7,963 nucleotides of DNA from Acidobacteriaceae bacterium. GTDB lineage: Bacteria > Acidobacteriota > Terriglobia > Terriglobales > SbA1. A program made the translations under genes and the position numbers. Positions 1 to 7,951 of this stretch are shown in pieces (positions within the stretch are counted from its first letter, which is position 1; every line of letters begins with the position of its first letter). The stretch covers positions 4,943 to 12,905 of the forward strand of contig PMHI01000774.1 in assembly GCA_003156615.1 (NCBI GenBank), in the 5' to 3' direction. The notes under the pieces were generated by a model. It made no database searches. It saw only the letters and a program-made list of their open reading frames with translations, and was not told the origin of the DNA.

Positions 1-278
1 TGGTCAGCATTGAGCGCTCGATGAAGGAGCGGCAGTTCAACAGCCAATGGGTGGCCGGAATCATTACGGCGGTTGCGCTCGGCGGATTATTTATCGCTGT
101 GTATGCGAAGGGGACGAGTATCTTTCCCCATCATGCTCTATCGATCGTGGAAGAGAACAACACGCAAAACGTGGCGACTTATTTGTATGGACAATATATG
201 TTTGCCTTCGAGATCGCCTCGCTATTGCTGCTGGTGGCGATTATCGGAGCGGTAGTGATGGCAAAGAAGAGGATCTAG
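1..278 (+). CDS. nuoJ: NADH-quinone oxidoreductase subunit J, C-terminal part (5' end outside window)
   Basis: The reading frame is open from the left edge (first full codon at position 3) and ends at TAG 276-278, so only the last ~91 residues are present. NuoJ is a membrane-arm subunit of complex I next to the quinone chamber, in the E-channel region that links quinone chemistry to proton pumping. A hydrophobic segment follows the polar stretch MKERQFNSQW. The tail, containing YMFAFEIASLLLLVAIIGAV and then a short basic AKKRI end, is the typical last transmembrane helix and C-terminus of NuoJ. The ATG at position 21 is internal, not the start, because the frame continues upstream. Identity rests on this ending plus the directly following nuoK, which is the usual order. 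The key residues of the earlier helices cannot be checked here. Confidence 0.9.
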   Translation, partial: VSIERSMKERQFNSQWVAGIITAVALGGLFIAVYAKGTSIFPHHALSIVEENNTQNVATYLYGQYMFAFEIASLLLLVAIIGAVVMAKKRI

Positions 279-280
279 TT

Positions 281-308
281 CCGAGTACCGAGTGCCTGGT
301 ACCGAGCG
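281..308 (+). repeat. Period-7 tandem repeat, CCGAGTA type, nuoJ-nuoK spacer
   Basis: Four consecutive 7-base units are visible: CCGAGTA (281), CCGAGTG (288), CCTGGTA (295), CCGAGCG (302). The same word appears as two perfect tandem copies in the next spacer (675-688). A short stem (GTACC 285-289 with GGTAC 298-302, 8-base loop) could form but is weak. Function unknown. Confidence 0.8.
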
Positions 309-316
309 AGAGAAGA

Positions 317-348
317 TTAGGAGCTAGAGGTCCAGAAGCTAAAGGCTG
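317..348 (+). repeat. Period-7 repeat, CTAGNAG type, upstream of nuoK
   Basis: Units are TTAGGAG (317), CTAGAGG (324), one extra T at 331, CCAGAAG (332), CTAAAGG (339), then CTG. Their order matches blocks upstream of nuoM (2921-2944) and atpB (7034-7056), so this is a copy of a shared element and not only a simple repeat. It runs into the nuoK ribosome-binding region. Function unknown. Confidence 0.75.
341..345 (+). promoter_or_regulatory. Ribosome binding site of nuoK
   Basis: AAAGG lies five bases before the ATG at 351, inside the last heptamer of the spacer repeat. It favours the ATG at 351 over the second in-frame ATG at 360, which has no comparable upstream purine run. Confidence 0.5.
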
Positions 349-350
349 TT

Positions 351-668
351 ATGGAATCCATGCTGCAAATCACGACGCTGCATTACCTGGTGCTCGGCGC
401 GGCGCTTTTTCTGCTGGGCGTTGTCGGGGTGCTTACCCGGCGCAATGTGGTGATCGTGCTGATGTCGATCGAGTTGATTCTGAACGCCGTCAACTTGAAC
501 CTGGTTGCCTTCTCTCGCATGTGGGGAGGAGTGCATGGCCAGGTCTTTGCCATTTTTGTGATCACGGATGCGGCCGCCGAAGCTGCCGTCGGCCTTGGCA
601 TTCTAATCGCCTTCTTCCGCAACAAGGAGACGGTGAACATCGACGAAGTGAATTTGCTGAAGTGGTAG
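351..668 (+). CDS. nuoK: NADH-quinone oxidoreductase subunit K
   Basis: NuoK is a small three-helix membrane subunit of complex I, homologous to MrpC, carrying two buried glutamates needed for proton transfer between the quinone site and the antiporter-like subunits. At 105 residues it is of normal family length (about 100). Three hydrophobic segments are seen at roughly residues 10-29, 33-54 and 65-89. The motif [18 protein letters not shown] gives Glu41 (the E. coli Glu36 equivalent). [13 protein letters not shown] gives Glu77 (Glu72 equivalent), with the same 36-residue spacing as in E. coli. The C-terminal [11 protein letters not shown] is also family-typical. The gene sits between nuoJ (72-base spacer) and nuoL (64-base spacer), both spacers being made of heptamer repeats. 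The start at 351 is preferred, with 360 the alternative. Confidence 0.97.
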   Translation: MESMLQITTLHYLVLGAALFLLGVVGVLTRRNVVIVLMSIELILNAVNLNLVAFSRMWGGVHGQVFAIFVITDAAAEAAVGLGILIAFFRNKETVNIDEVNLLKW

Positions 669-669
669 A

Positions 670-732
670 AACGCAGTACCGAGTACCGAGCATTTCGCTA
701 CGCGCATTTGGCTAACGACCGACGACCAACGA
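670..732 (+). repeat. Nine in-register heptamers filling the nuoK-nuoL spacer
   Basis: From 670 to 732 the spacer can be cut into nine 7-base units that end exactly at the nuoL ATG. TACCGAG occurs twice (677, 684). CATTTCG plus CTACGCG (691-704) repeats imperfectly as CATTTGG plus CTAACGA (705-718), 11 of 14 bases matching. Then come CCGACGA (719) and CCAACGA (726). The first units share the CCGAGTA word of the previous spacer. No Shine-Dalgarno sequence is visible before nuoL. Function unknown. Confidence 0.75.
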
Positions 733-2865
<2,133 letters not shown>

Positions 2866-2869
2866 AATG

Positions 2870-2944
2870 CAGCTTCCAGCTGCTAGCTCCTAGCCCAGGG
2901 CAAGAGCGAGTAGCTAGAGGCCAGGAGCTAGCAGCTAGAAGCTG
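2870..2944 (+). repeat. Inverted heptamer repeat (long stem-loop) in nuoL-nuoM spacer
   Basis: Left arm 2870-2895 and right arm 2919-2944 are inverted copies matching at 24 of 26 positions, with a 23-base loop. The arms are built from 7-base units. On the left are CTTCCAG (2873), CTGCTAG (2880) and CTCCTAG (2887). On the right are CGAGTAG (2907), CTAGAGG (2914), CCAGGAG (2921), CTAGCAG (2928) and CTAGAAG (2935). The two mismatches are C/A pairs on the plus strand, so a minus-strand RNA would have G-U pairs there. No T-run follows, so it is not a standard terminator. The stem ends seven bases before the nuoM ATG and could affect its translation or the stability of the message (inference). Confidence 0.85.
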
Positions 2945-2951
2945 AACTTTC

Positions 2952-4655
2952 ATGCAAAACCACATACTCTCGATTATCCTCTTCACGCCGCTGGTGGGCG
3001 CGCTTGTGCTCCTGTTCGTTCCCAAGGAGAACAAGGACGCCGTCCGCTGGATCGCGAATCTTTTCGCGCTCGGCGGCTTCCTGGTTTCGCTGCCGCTGGT
3101 GCCGTGGTTCTGGGCGCAGCGCTTCGAGCCTGGCTTCAAGTTCATCGAGGGCACGCCCAACAACTGGATCCCCTCCATCGGCGCCGGCTACGTGATCGGC
3201 ATTGACGGCATTTCGTTCCTGCTGATCATGCTCACCACGCTGCTGGGTTGGATCTCGATTCTGTCTTCCTGGACCGCCATCGAGAATCGGGTCAAGGAAT
3301 ATTACGTCTGGTTCTTGATCTTGCAGACCGGCATGCTCGGCGTCTTCATGGCGCTCGATTTCTTCCTCTTCTTTGTCTTCTGGGAAGCCATGCTGGTCCC
3401 GATGTACCTGCTGATCGGCATCTGGGGCGGCCCGCGCAAGCTGTACGCGGCCATCAAGTTCTTCCTCTACACCCTCGCCGGTTCGGTACTGATGCTGCTC
3501 GGCATTCTGTTCTTATATTTCCACCACCACAGCGTGACGTCTCCGCAGGTCTTCACCTTCAGCATTCCTGAACTTTACAAGACTGCGCCACAGATCTACT
3601 CCGATCCAGCCTACGGACCTACCATCGCCACGCTGCTGTTCTTCGCCTTCTTCTTTGCCTTCGCCATCAAAGTTCCGATGTTCCCCTTCCACACCTGGCT
3701 GCCCGATGCCCATGTGGAAGCGCCCACGGCAGGGTCGGTCATTCTGGCGGGCGTTCTGCTGAAGATGGGGACCTACGGCTTCATCCGCTTCTCATTACCG
3801 TTCTTTCCGGACGTGCTGACCCACGGCAGAGTGCGCTTTTGGATGATGGTTCTCTCTGTCATCGCCATCATCTACGGTGCACTCGTCTCCCTCATGCAGA
3901 AGGACATGAAAAAACTGGTGGCCTATTCCTCGGTAAGCCATCTGGGTTTCTGTACGCTAGGTATTTTCGCTCTCACGCCGCTTGGCCTGAGCGGATCGGT
4001 GTTGCAGCAAGTGAATCACGGCATCTCGACCGGCGCGCTGTTCTTGATCGTCGGAATTCTTTACGAACGCCGCCACACGCGCGAGATCGCCGAATATGGC
4101 GGCATCTCCAACGTAATGCCCGTCTACGCCACCATTACCATGATCATGTTCCTTTCTTCGATGGGACTGCCGCTGCTCAACGGCTACATCGGCGAGTTCA
4201 CCATCCTGCAGGGCACGTTCATGGAGAACGACATTGCGGGGCATCCTGGGTATTTCTGGGTCGCGTGGGCCGTGCCTGGCGTGGTTCTCGCCGCCGCGTA
4301 TCTGCTGTGGCTCTACCAGCGCGTCTTTTTCGGTACGGTCACCAATCCGAAGAATGAAAAGCTGCACGACCTCACGCCGCGTGAGGTGCTGACGTTTGTG
4401 CCACTTCTTATCATGGCCTTCTGGATCGGCCTCTACCCGAAGCCGTTTTTCCAGATTCTTGAACAGCCTGTGAATCAGCTGGTACAAGACGTCCACAACC
4501 CGCAGGCCGGAGGCGCGGTAAATGCTGCGCTTCCAATGGTTCAACCAGCGCTTCCCACGGCGGGTCAACCTGAAATGACAGCCGCACCCGTTGCCACCAC
4601 AGCTTCCGTCTCCGACCCGGCTGCCGCGGCGCAATCAACCAGGGGGAAGAACTAG
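2952..4655 (+). CDS. nuoM: NADH-quinone oxidoreductase subunit M
   Basis: NuoM is the middle antiporter-like proton pump of complex I. The 567-residue protein is longer than E. coli NuoM (about 509). Core residues are present: Glu145 in FVFWEAMLVPMYLLIGIWGG (E. coli Glu144), Lys240 in AIKVPMFPFHTWLPDAH (Lys234), Lys271 in LLKMGTYGF (Lys265), and Glu415 in GYIGEFTILQG (Glu407). His329 (SVSHLGF) and His355 (NHGIS) are also as expected. The last ~50 residues (about 517-567) form an Ala/Pro/Thr/Gln-rich hydrophilic tail beyond the final membrane helix, not part of the conserved fold. ATG 2952 gives a normal N-terminus. No good Shine-Dalgarno lies in range (the nearest AGGAG ends 24 bases upstream), and the upstream stem-loop ends seven bases away. 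The stop TAG overlaps the GTG start of nuoN by one base. Confidence 0.97.
   Translation: MQNHILSIILFTPLVGALVLLFVPKENKDAVRWIANLFALGGFLVSLPLVPWFWAQRFEPGFKFIEGTPNNWIPSIGAGYVIGIDGISFLLIMLTTLLGWISILSSWTAIENRVKEYYVWFLILQTGMLGVFMALDFFLFFVFWEAMLVPMYLLIGIWGGPRKLYAAIKFFLYTLAGSVLMLLGILFLYFHHHSVTSPQVFTFSIPELYKTAPQIYSDPAYGPTIATLLFFAFFFAFAIKVPMFPFHTWLPDAHVEAPTAGSVILAGVLLKMGTYGFIRFSLPFFPDVLTHGRVRFWMMVLSVIAIIYGALVSLMQKDMKKLVAYSSVSHLGFCTLGIFALTPLGLSGSVLQQVNHGISTGALFLIVGILYERRHTREIAEYGGISNVMPVYATITMIMFLSSMGLPLLNGYIGEFTILQGTFMENDIAGHPGYFWVAWAVPGVVLAAAYLLWLYQRVFFGTVTNPKNEKLHDLTPREVLTFVPLLIMAFWIGLYPKPFFQILEQPVNQLVQDVHNPQAGGAVNAALPMVQPALPTAGQPEMTAAPVATTASVSDPAAAAQSTRGKN
4641..4647 (+). promoter_or_regulatory. Ribosome binding site of nuoN
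   Basis: AGGGGGA lies within the last codons of nuoM, seven bases before the GTG at 4655. It supports this non-ATG start and translational coupling of nuoM and nuoN. Confidence 0.75.
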
Positions 4656-6184
4656 TGGGCGGGTTCACATTCACCTTGAGCGACTACATTCTGGCCCTGC
4701 CCATCACTCTGCTCACTCTATTTGCTCTCGGCATCCTGCTCATCGATCTCATGATCCCGCCCGAGAGCAAGTGGATTAATACCCTCACCGCCTTCATCGG
4801 CGTCTTGTTCGCCACCGGGGGCGTGGTGAAAATCCAGCTATGGATGCAGGCCATGCCGTCTGCATCGACGGGTTCGTTCGGCATGATGCGCACCATGCTG
4901 GTGGACCACTTTGCCATTTACTTCTTTTACTTGTTCCTGGCAAGCACCGCCGTCTCCATTCTCATGTCGATGCGTTACATGCAGACCGAGCATGAAAACC
5001 ACGGCGAGTACTACACCCTGATGCTGCTCTCGGTCGTGGGCATGATGTGCATGGCCGCCGGGTTCGATATCGTGCTCATCTTCATCGGCCTGGAGTTGAT
5101 GGCGATTTCGACCTACGTTCTCGTGGGATTCCTGCGCCGCGACCGCCGCTCGAACGAAGCGGCGCTGAAGTATCTATTACTCGGCGCGTTTTCCTCCGGG
5201 ATCTTTGCGTATGGTCTGTCGCTGCTCTACGGTCTCACCGGAAGTACGAACCTGGGCGTCATCGGCAATCAACTCGCCCGGCTTCTCGCCCATGACCCGC
5301 ACAATCCCGTCGCGATCGTTGCGCTGCTGACCACCATCACCGGCCTGCTGTTCAAGGTTGCCGCTGTCCCCTTCCATCAATGGGCTCCCGACGCTTACGA
5401 AGGAGCGCCCACCTGCATCACCGGATTCATGTCCGTAGCCGTCAAAGCCGCGGGATGGGCAATGATGCTGCGCATCCTGCTCTGGGGACTTCTGCCCATG
5501 CGTTCCACCTGGGTCCCCTTGCTGGTCTTCGTTTCCATCGCCACCATGACGGGCGCGAATTTCGCCGCTCTTACGCAAACCAATACCAAGCGCCTGCTCG
5601 CCTACTCTTCCATCGCGCACGTGGGCTACATGCTGCTCGGCTTGATCGCGGGGACTCTCACCGAACTCAGCCCCGACGGCCTCAAAGGCATCCTGATCTA
5701 TCTGTTGGTCTACACTTTCATGAACCTCGGCGCGTTCGGCGTGATCACGTCGCTGCGCTACCGCAACGTAATCGGCGACGAACTCGACGACCTCAACGGA
5801 CTTTACTCGCGCGCTCCCGTCGAGGCCGTCCTCATGCTGATCTTTCTGCTTTCACTGGCCGGTATCCCGCCCCTGGCCGGCTTCTGGGGCAAATACTTCA
5901 TCTTCCTCAGCCTCATCGAAACCGGACACTACGCGCTGGCGTCACTCGGTGTGTTGTATTCTGTGTTCGGCCTGTATTACTACTTGAAGATGGCCAACGC
6001 CATGTTCATGGGCCAGCCTGAAGAACGGGGAGTGCAGCCCGTGAGTTGGACCATGCGGGCCGCGCTCGCCGTGACCGCCTTCGCCACGCTTTTCATCGGA
6101 ATCATGCCCGACCGCTTCATCCAGCTGGTGAACTGGTCGCTGGGCATAGCCCAGAATTCCGCGGTAGCGAAGCTGATCCGCTAG
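4655..6184 (+). CDS. nuoN: NADH-quinone oxidoreductase subunit N
   Basis: NuoN is the proximal antiporter-like proton pump of complex I. The 509-residue length is close to the family norm (E. coli about 485). Key residues: Glu147 in IFIGLELMAISTYVLVGF (E. coli Glu133), Lys172 in ALKYLLLGAFSSGIFAYG (Lys158), Lys234 in FKVAAVPFHQWAPDAYEG (Lys217), Lys264 in SVAVKAAGWAMM (Lys247), and Lys413 in LAGFWGKYFIF (Lys395). The start is GTG 4655, whose G is also the last base of the nuoM TAG (TAGTG overlap). A good AGGGGGA site and the lack of a better start support it. NuoN is the last nuo gene here, and atpZ follows after only 21 bases, so the junction with the ATP synthase genes is tight. Confidence 0.97.
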   Translation: MGGFTFTLSDYILALPITLLTLFALGILLIDLMIPPESKWINTLTAFIGVLFATGGVVKIQLWMQAMPSASTGSFGMMRTMLVDHFAIYFFYLFLASTAVSILMSMRYMQTEHENHGEYYTLMLLSVVGMMCMAAGFDIVLIFIGLELMAISTYVLVGFLRRDRRSNEAALKYLLLGAFSSGIFAYGLSLLYGLTGSTNLGVIGNQLARLLAHDPHNPVAIVALLTTITGLLFKVAAVPFHQWAPDAYEGAPTCITGFMSVAVKAAGWAMMLRILLWGLLPMRSTWVPLLVFVSIATMTGANFAALTQTNTKRLLAYSSIAHVGYMLLGLIAGTLTELSPDGLKGILIYLLVYTFMNLGAFGVITSLRYRNVIGDELDDLNGLYSRAPVEAVLMLIFLLSLAGIPPLAGFWGKYFIFLSLIETGHYALASLGVLYSVFGLYYYLKMANAMFMGQPEERGVQPVSWTMRAALAVTAFATLFIGIMPDRFIQLVNWSLGIAQNSAVAKLIR

Positions 6185-6195
6185 CCGAATCACTT

Positions 6196-6206
6196 ACGAA
6201 CGACCA
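6196..6206 (+). repeat. Short ACGA/ACGACCA leader before atpZ
   Basis: ACGA at 6196 followed by ACGACCA at 6200-6206 runs into the atpZ ATG, the final A being the A of ATG. It resembles the ACGACCA units directly before nuoL (722-732). Neither gene has a recognisable Shine-Dalgarno. The element is short, so the match could be chance. Confidence 0.4.
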
Positions 6207-6457
6207 TGCCCATTCCTCCTGCCGACCCGCCCCCCGACCGCGACGACTCGGGCCAGAAACGCAGTTTCTGGATCCAGGCCGCCCGCTACAGTCAGTTGGC
6301 GGTCGTCTTTCCCGCCGCCCTGGTTGTGGGATGGCTGATCGGCGCGGCACTCGACCGGTGGCTGCACACCACCTGGCTCTACCTGGCCGGTATCCTGTTG
6401 GGCATCGCCGCCGGTTTCATCGAGCTGATCCGCAGCGCGATGCGCGACACGAAGTGA
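6206..6457 (+). CDS. atpZ: AtpZ/AtpI-type F0F1 ATP synthase accessory membrane protein
   Basis: This 83-residue, two-helix protein belongs by pattern to the small 'ATPase gene 1' family found at the head of many atp operons. The N-terminus (residues 1-20) is Pro/Asp-rich and cytoplasmic-looking. Helix 1 is at about 30-48 and helix 2 at about 57-76. The family signature is visible: a glycine-spaced first helix running into GWLIGAALDRWLHTT, then YLAGILLGIAAGFIELIR with a small-residue (Gly/Ala) spaced second helix and an acidic residue (Glu73). Family members have been proposed to help Mg2+/Ca2+ handling or Fo assembly, and the role is not settled. It lies 21 bases after nuoN and before the atpI-like gene, the usual position. 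The ATG at 6206 has no Shine-Dalgarno. Confidence 0.85.
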   Translation: MPIPPADPPPDRDDSGQKRSFWIQAARYSQLAVVFPAALVVGWLIGAALDRWLHTTWLYLAGILLGIAAGFIELIRSAMRDTK

Positions 6458-6561
6458 ATCTCGACCGTGAACCGAAATTGCCGTCCCCGCCGCAACCGCT
6501 CATCGCTTACCATGTTTGCGCAATGATGTTTGTTGAGGAATGTTGCTAAACAGTAGCGTCG

Positions 6562-7008
6562 ATGCCCACTCCACCACAAATCGAACCCAACCCGGCCCAG
6601 ACCGCCGCGGCGGAGCAGTTTTACTCCCAGGCTCTCCAGCGCATCGGGCGTTTCATGGCCGTGTCGGCTCCGCTGCTGGTTGCGGCCGCGTGGTGGAAGT
6701 TCGGCCTGCGTCCCGCCGTCGGCTTCGCCTTCGGCTGCATCATCGCCTACGTCAATTTCCACTGGCTGAAGCGCGTGATCGCCGGCTTCGTCGATCGCGC
6801 CACCGGTGCCGCCACATCGCAATCCGGACAGGGAATTGTCTTTCGTTTCTTGCTGCGATATGTTTTGATGGCCCTCGGCGCCTATGTTATATTGACTGTT
6901 TCACCCGCGAGCCTGAATGGGCTTCTTGCGGGCTTATTTTTGCCCGTTGCCGCCATCACCTGCGAAGCGGTTTATGAGCTGTACGCAGCACTGGCTCGGG
7001 GCGTTTAG
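6562..7008 (+). CDS. atpI: AtpI-like ATP synthase subunit I family membrane protein
   Basis: The predicted 148-residue protein has a polar Pro/Gln-rich N-terminus (1-25) and four hydrophobic segments at about 32-46, 51-66, 94-113 and 117-135, separated by a polar loop (77-93). This is the AtpI (subunit I) layout. The basic turn LKRVIAGFVDR after helix 2 and the position between atpZ and atpB support the family. AtpI proteins are assembly aids for the c-ring and not part of the finished enzyme. Sequence conservation in this family is low, so the assignment leans on topology and context. An in-frame stop at 6547-6549 makes ATG 6562 the first available start. No Shine-Dalgarno is seen. The 104-base spacer before it (6458-6561) holds no convincing promoter. 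It contains a very short in-frame ORF (6523-6549) and only a weak period-7 pair (ACCGTGA, ACCGAAA at 6464-6477). Confidence 0.7.
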   Translation: MPTPPQIEPNPAQTAAAEQFYSQALQRIGRFMAVSAPLLVAAAWWKFGLRPAVGFAFGCIIAYVNFHWLKRVIAGFVDRATGAATSQSGQGIVFRFLLRYVLMALGAYVILTVSPASLNGLLAGLFLPVAAITCEAVYELYAALARGV

Positions 7009-7033
7009 TGGCCAGGCCTGTTTGAGCAGGGAA

Positions 7034-7056
7034 ACTAGGAGCTAGTAGCCAGAAGC
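7034..7056 (+). repeat. Period-7 repeat, CTAGNAG type, upstream of atpB
   Basis: Units are CTAGGAG (7034), CTAGTAG (7041), CCAGAAG (7048), then CAG. Unit order matches the right arm of the nuoL-nuoM repeat (CCAGGAG, CTAGCAG, CTAGAAG, CTG) and the block before nuoK. It ends eight bases before the atpB ATG if the last full unit is counted. No inverted partner arm is present in this 54-base spacer. Confidence 0.75.
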
Positions 7057-7062
7057 AGCATT

Positions 7063-7794
7063 ATGCCTGAACAACTTTGGTTCACCGAGGTCCTGAACCG
7101 TCTGTTCGCAAGTCCCGTCACGTCGTTGCTTCGGGCATTGCACATCGAGCCCAGGTATCCGACGGCCCCCATTCCAAACTCGTTCGCGATGGAGGTTCTG
7201 GTCTTCTCATTGCTGCTGATTCTGTTCCTTCTGGTCCGCTCGCGCCTATCGGTGGACCGTCCCGGCTCGCTTCAGCACGCCTTCGAAGGCGTCGAGGGAT
7301 TCATTCAGGGCCAGAGCGACGAGATCATCGGCCATCACAGCGAAGGCTACACAGCGTTCCTGGCCTCGCTTTGCTTCTTCATTTTGTTTTGCAACCTGAT
7401 CGGCGTGATTCCCGGCTTCGAGTCGCCGACCGCCGTGCCCATCGTTCCTTTGGGCTGCGCTATTTGCGCCTTCGTGTACTACCATACGCAGGGATTCAAG
7501 CACGCCGGAATCGGCTACCTGAAGCAGTTTGCCGGGCCCGTGCCGGCCTTGTCGCCGCTGATGATTCCGATTGAGCTCATCAGCCACCTGGCTCGCGTTC
7601 TCTCGCTGACCATCCGCCTTACCGCAAATATGCTGGCCGGCGATCTGGTCACGTTGGTTTTCTTTTCGCTCATCCCCATCGGCATCCCCATCCTGTTCCT
7701 GGGGCTGCACATTGGCGTGTCGCTGCTGCAGACCTACATTTTCATTCTGCTGACCACCGTCTATTTGCAGGGCGCGGTTTCGGAAGAGCACTGA
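7063..7794 (+). CDS. atpB: F-type ATP synthase subunit a
   Basis: Subunit a forms the two proton half-channels of Fo against the rotating c-ring. The 243-residue protein fits the family. Hydrophobic segments lie at about 42-58, 97-118, 123-140, 160-182, 187-212 and 213-236. The essential arginine is Arg185 in SLTIRLTANMLAGD (E. coli Arg210), with Asn189 matching Asn214 and Asp194 in place of Glu219. Glu171 (IPIELISHLAR) matches E. coli Glu196 with the same 14-residue spacing to the arginine. His216 and Gln223 in LHIGVSLLQTYIFILLTTVY match His245 and Gln252. The channel residues thus point to a proton-type active subunit. ATG 7063 has only a weak upstream purine run, and the preceding 54-base spacer carries the CTAG-type heptamers. 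The following 157-base spacer carries an inverted heptamer repeat. Confidence 0.96.
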   Translation: MPEQLWFTEVLNRLFASPVTSLLRALHIEPRYPTAPIPNSFAMEVLVFSLLLILFLLVRSRLSVDRPGSLQHAFEGVEGFIQGQSDEIIGHHSEGYTAFLASLCFFILFCNLIGVIPGFESPTAVPIVPLGCAICAFVYYHTQGFKHAGIGYLKQFAGPVPALSPLMIPIELISHLARVLSLTIRLTANMLAGDLVTLVFFSLIPIGIPILFLGLHIGVSLLQTYIFILLTTVYLQGAVSEEH

Positions 7795-7798
7795 GTTG

Positions 7799-7861
7799 AG
7801 TTTCCGGTTTCCAGTTTCGATGACAGCCGCGACACGAGGCCGAAACTAGAAACCGAAAATT
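7799..7861 (+). repeat. Inverted heptamer repeat (stem-loop) in atpB-atpE spacer
   Basis: The left arm (7799-7819) is three units: GTTTCCG (7800), GTTTCCA (7807), GTTTCGA (7814). The right arm (7841-7861) is its inverted copy, 18 of 21 positions matching: GAAACTA (7842), GAAACCG (7849), AAAATTA (7856). A further GAGACTG (7863) and GAAC extend the direct series. The loop is 21 bases, exactly three units, so both arms share one 7-base register. No T-run follows, so it is not a standard terminator. It could set the relative levels of atpB and atpE by blocking RNA decay or polymerase (inference). The rest of the spacer (7877-7938) shows nothing recognisable. Confidence 0.8.
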
Positions 7862-7938
7862 AGAGACTGGAACAAGCCGTTCAGCGTGAGGGCGTCTGTA
7901 CGGGATGGCGTCAACCACCCACTGGCGGTATTTCATAC

Positions 7939-7944
7939 AAGGAG
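7939..7944 (+). promoter_or_regulatory. Strong ribosome binding site before the last gene
   Basis: AAGGAG lies seven bases before the ATG at 7952. It is the best Shine-Dalgarno in the window, in line with the high copy number needed for the c subunit. Confidence 0.85.
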
Positions 7945-7951
7945 AAACACA

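Noticed and set aside
281..348. CRISPR-like repeat array
   Set aside because: The repeats are only 7 bases and directly adjacent, with no unique spacers.
360..668. Alternative nuoK start at ATG 360
   Set aside because: It gives a normal length too, but the ATG at 351 has AAAGG at a good distance. The choice is not certain.
47..715. 222-residue plus-strand frame across nuoJ, the spacer and nuoK
   Set aside because: It is out of frame with two clear complex I genes and has a basic, low-information composition.
2873..2941. CTAG heptamers as a stop-codon cassette covering all three frames
   Set aside because: A 7-base step would put TAG in every frame, but units with CCAG instead of CTAG break the series. 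Going through the TAG positions I find only two plus-strand frames covered here.
2870..2951. nuoL-nuoM stem-loop as an intrinsic terminator
   Set aside because: There is no T-run after the stem, and it sits inside an operon with essential genes following at once.
6458..6561. Promoter for the atpI-like gene (TTGCCG at 6478, TACCAT at 6508)
   Set aside because: The spacing between the two boxes is 24 bases, too long for a sigma-70 promoter, and no other pair is convincing.
7799..7870. atpB-atpE stem-loop as an intrinsic terminator
   Set aside because: No T-run follows on the plus strand, and atpE must be expressed downstream. Partial attenuation cannot be excluded.
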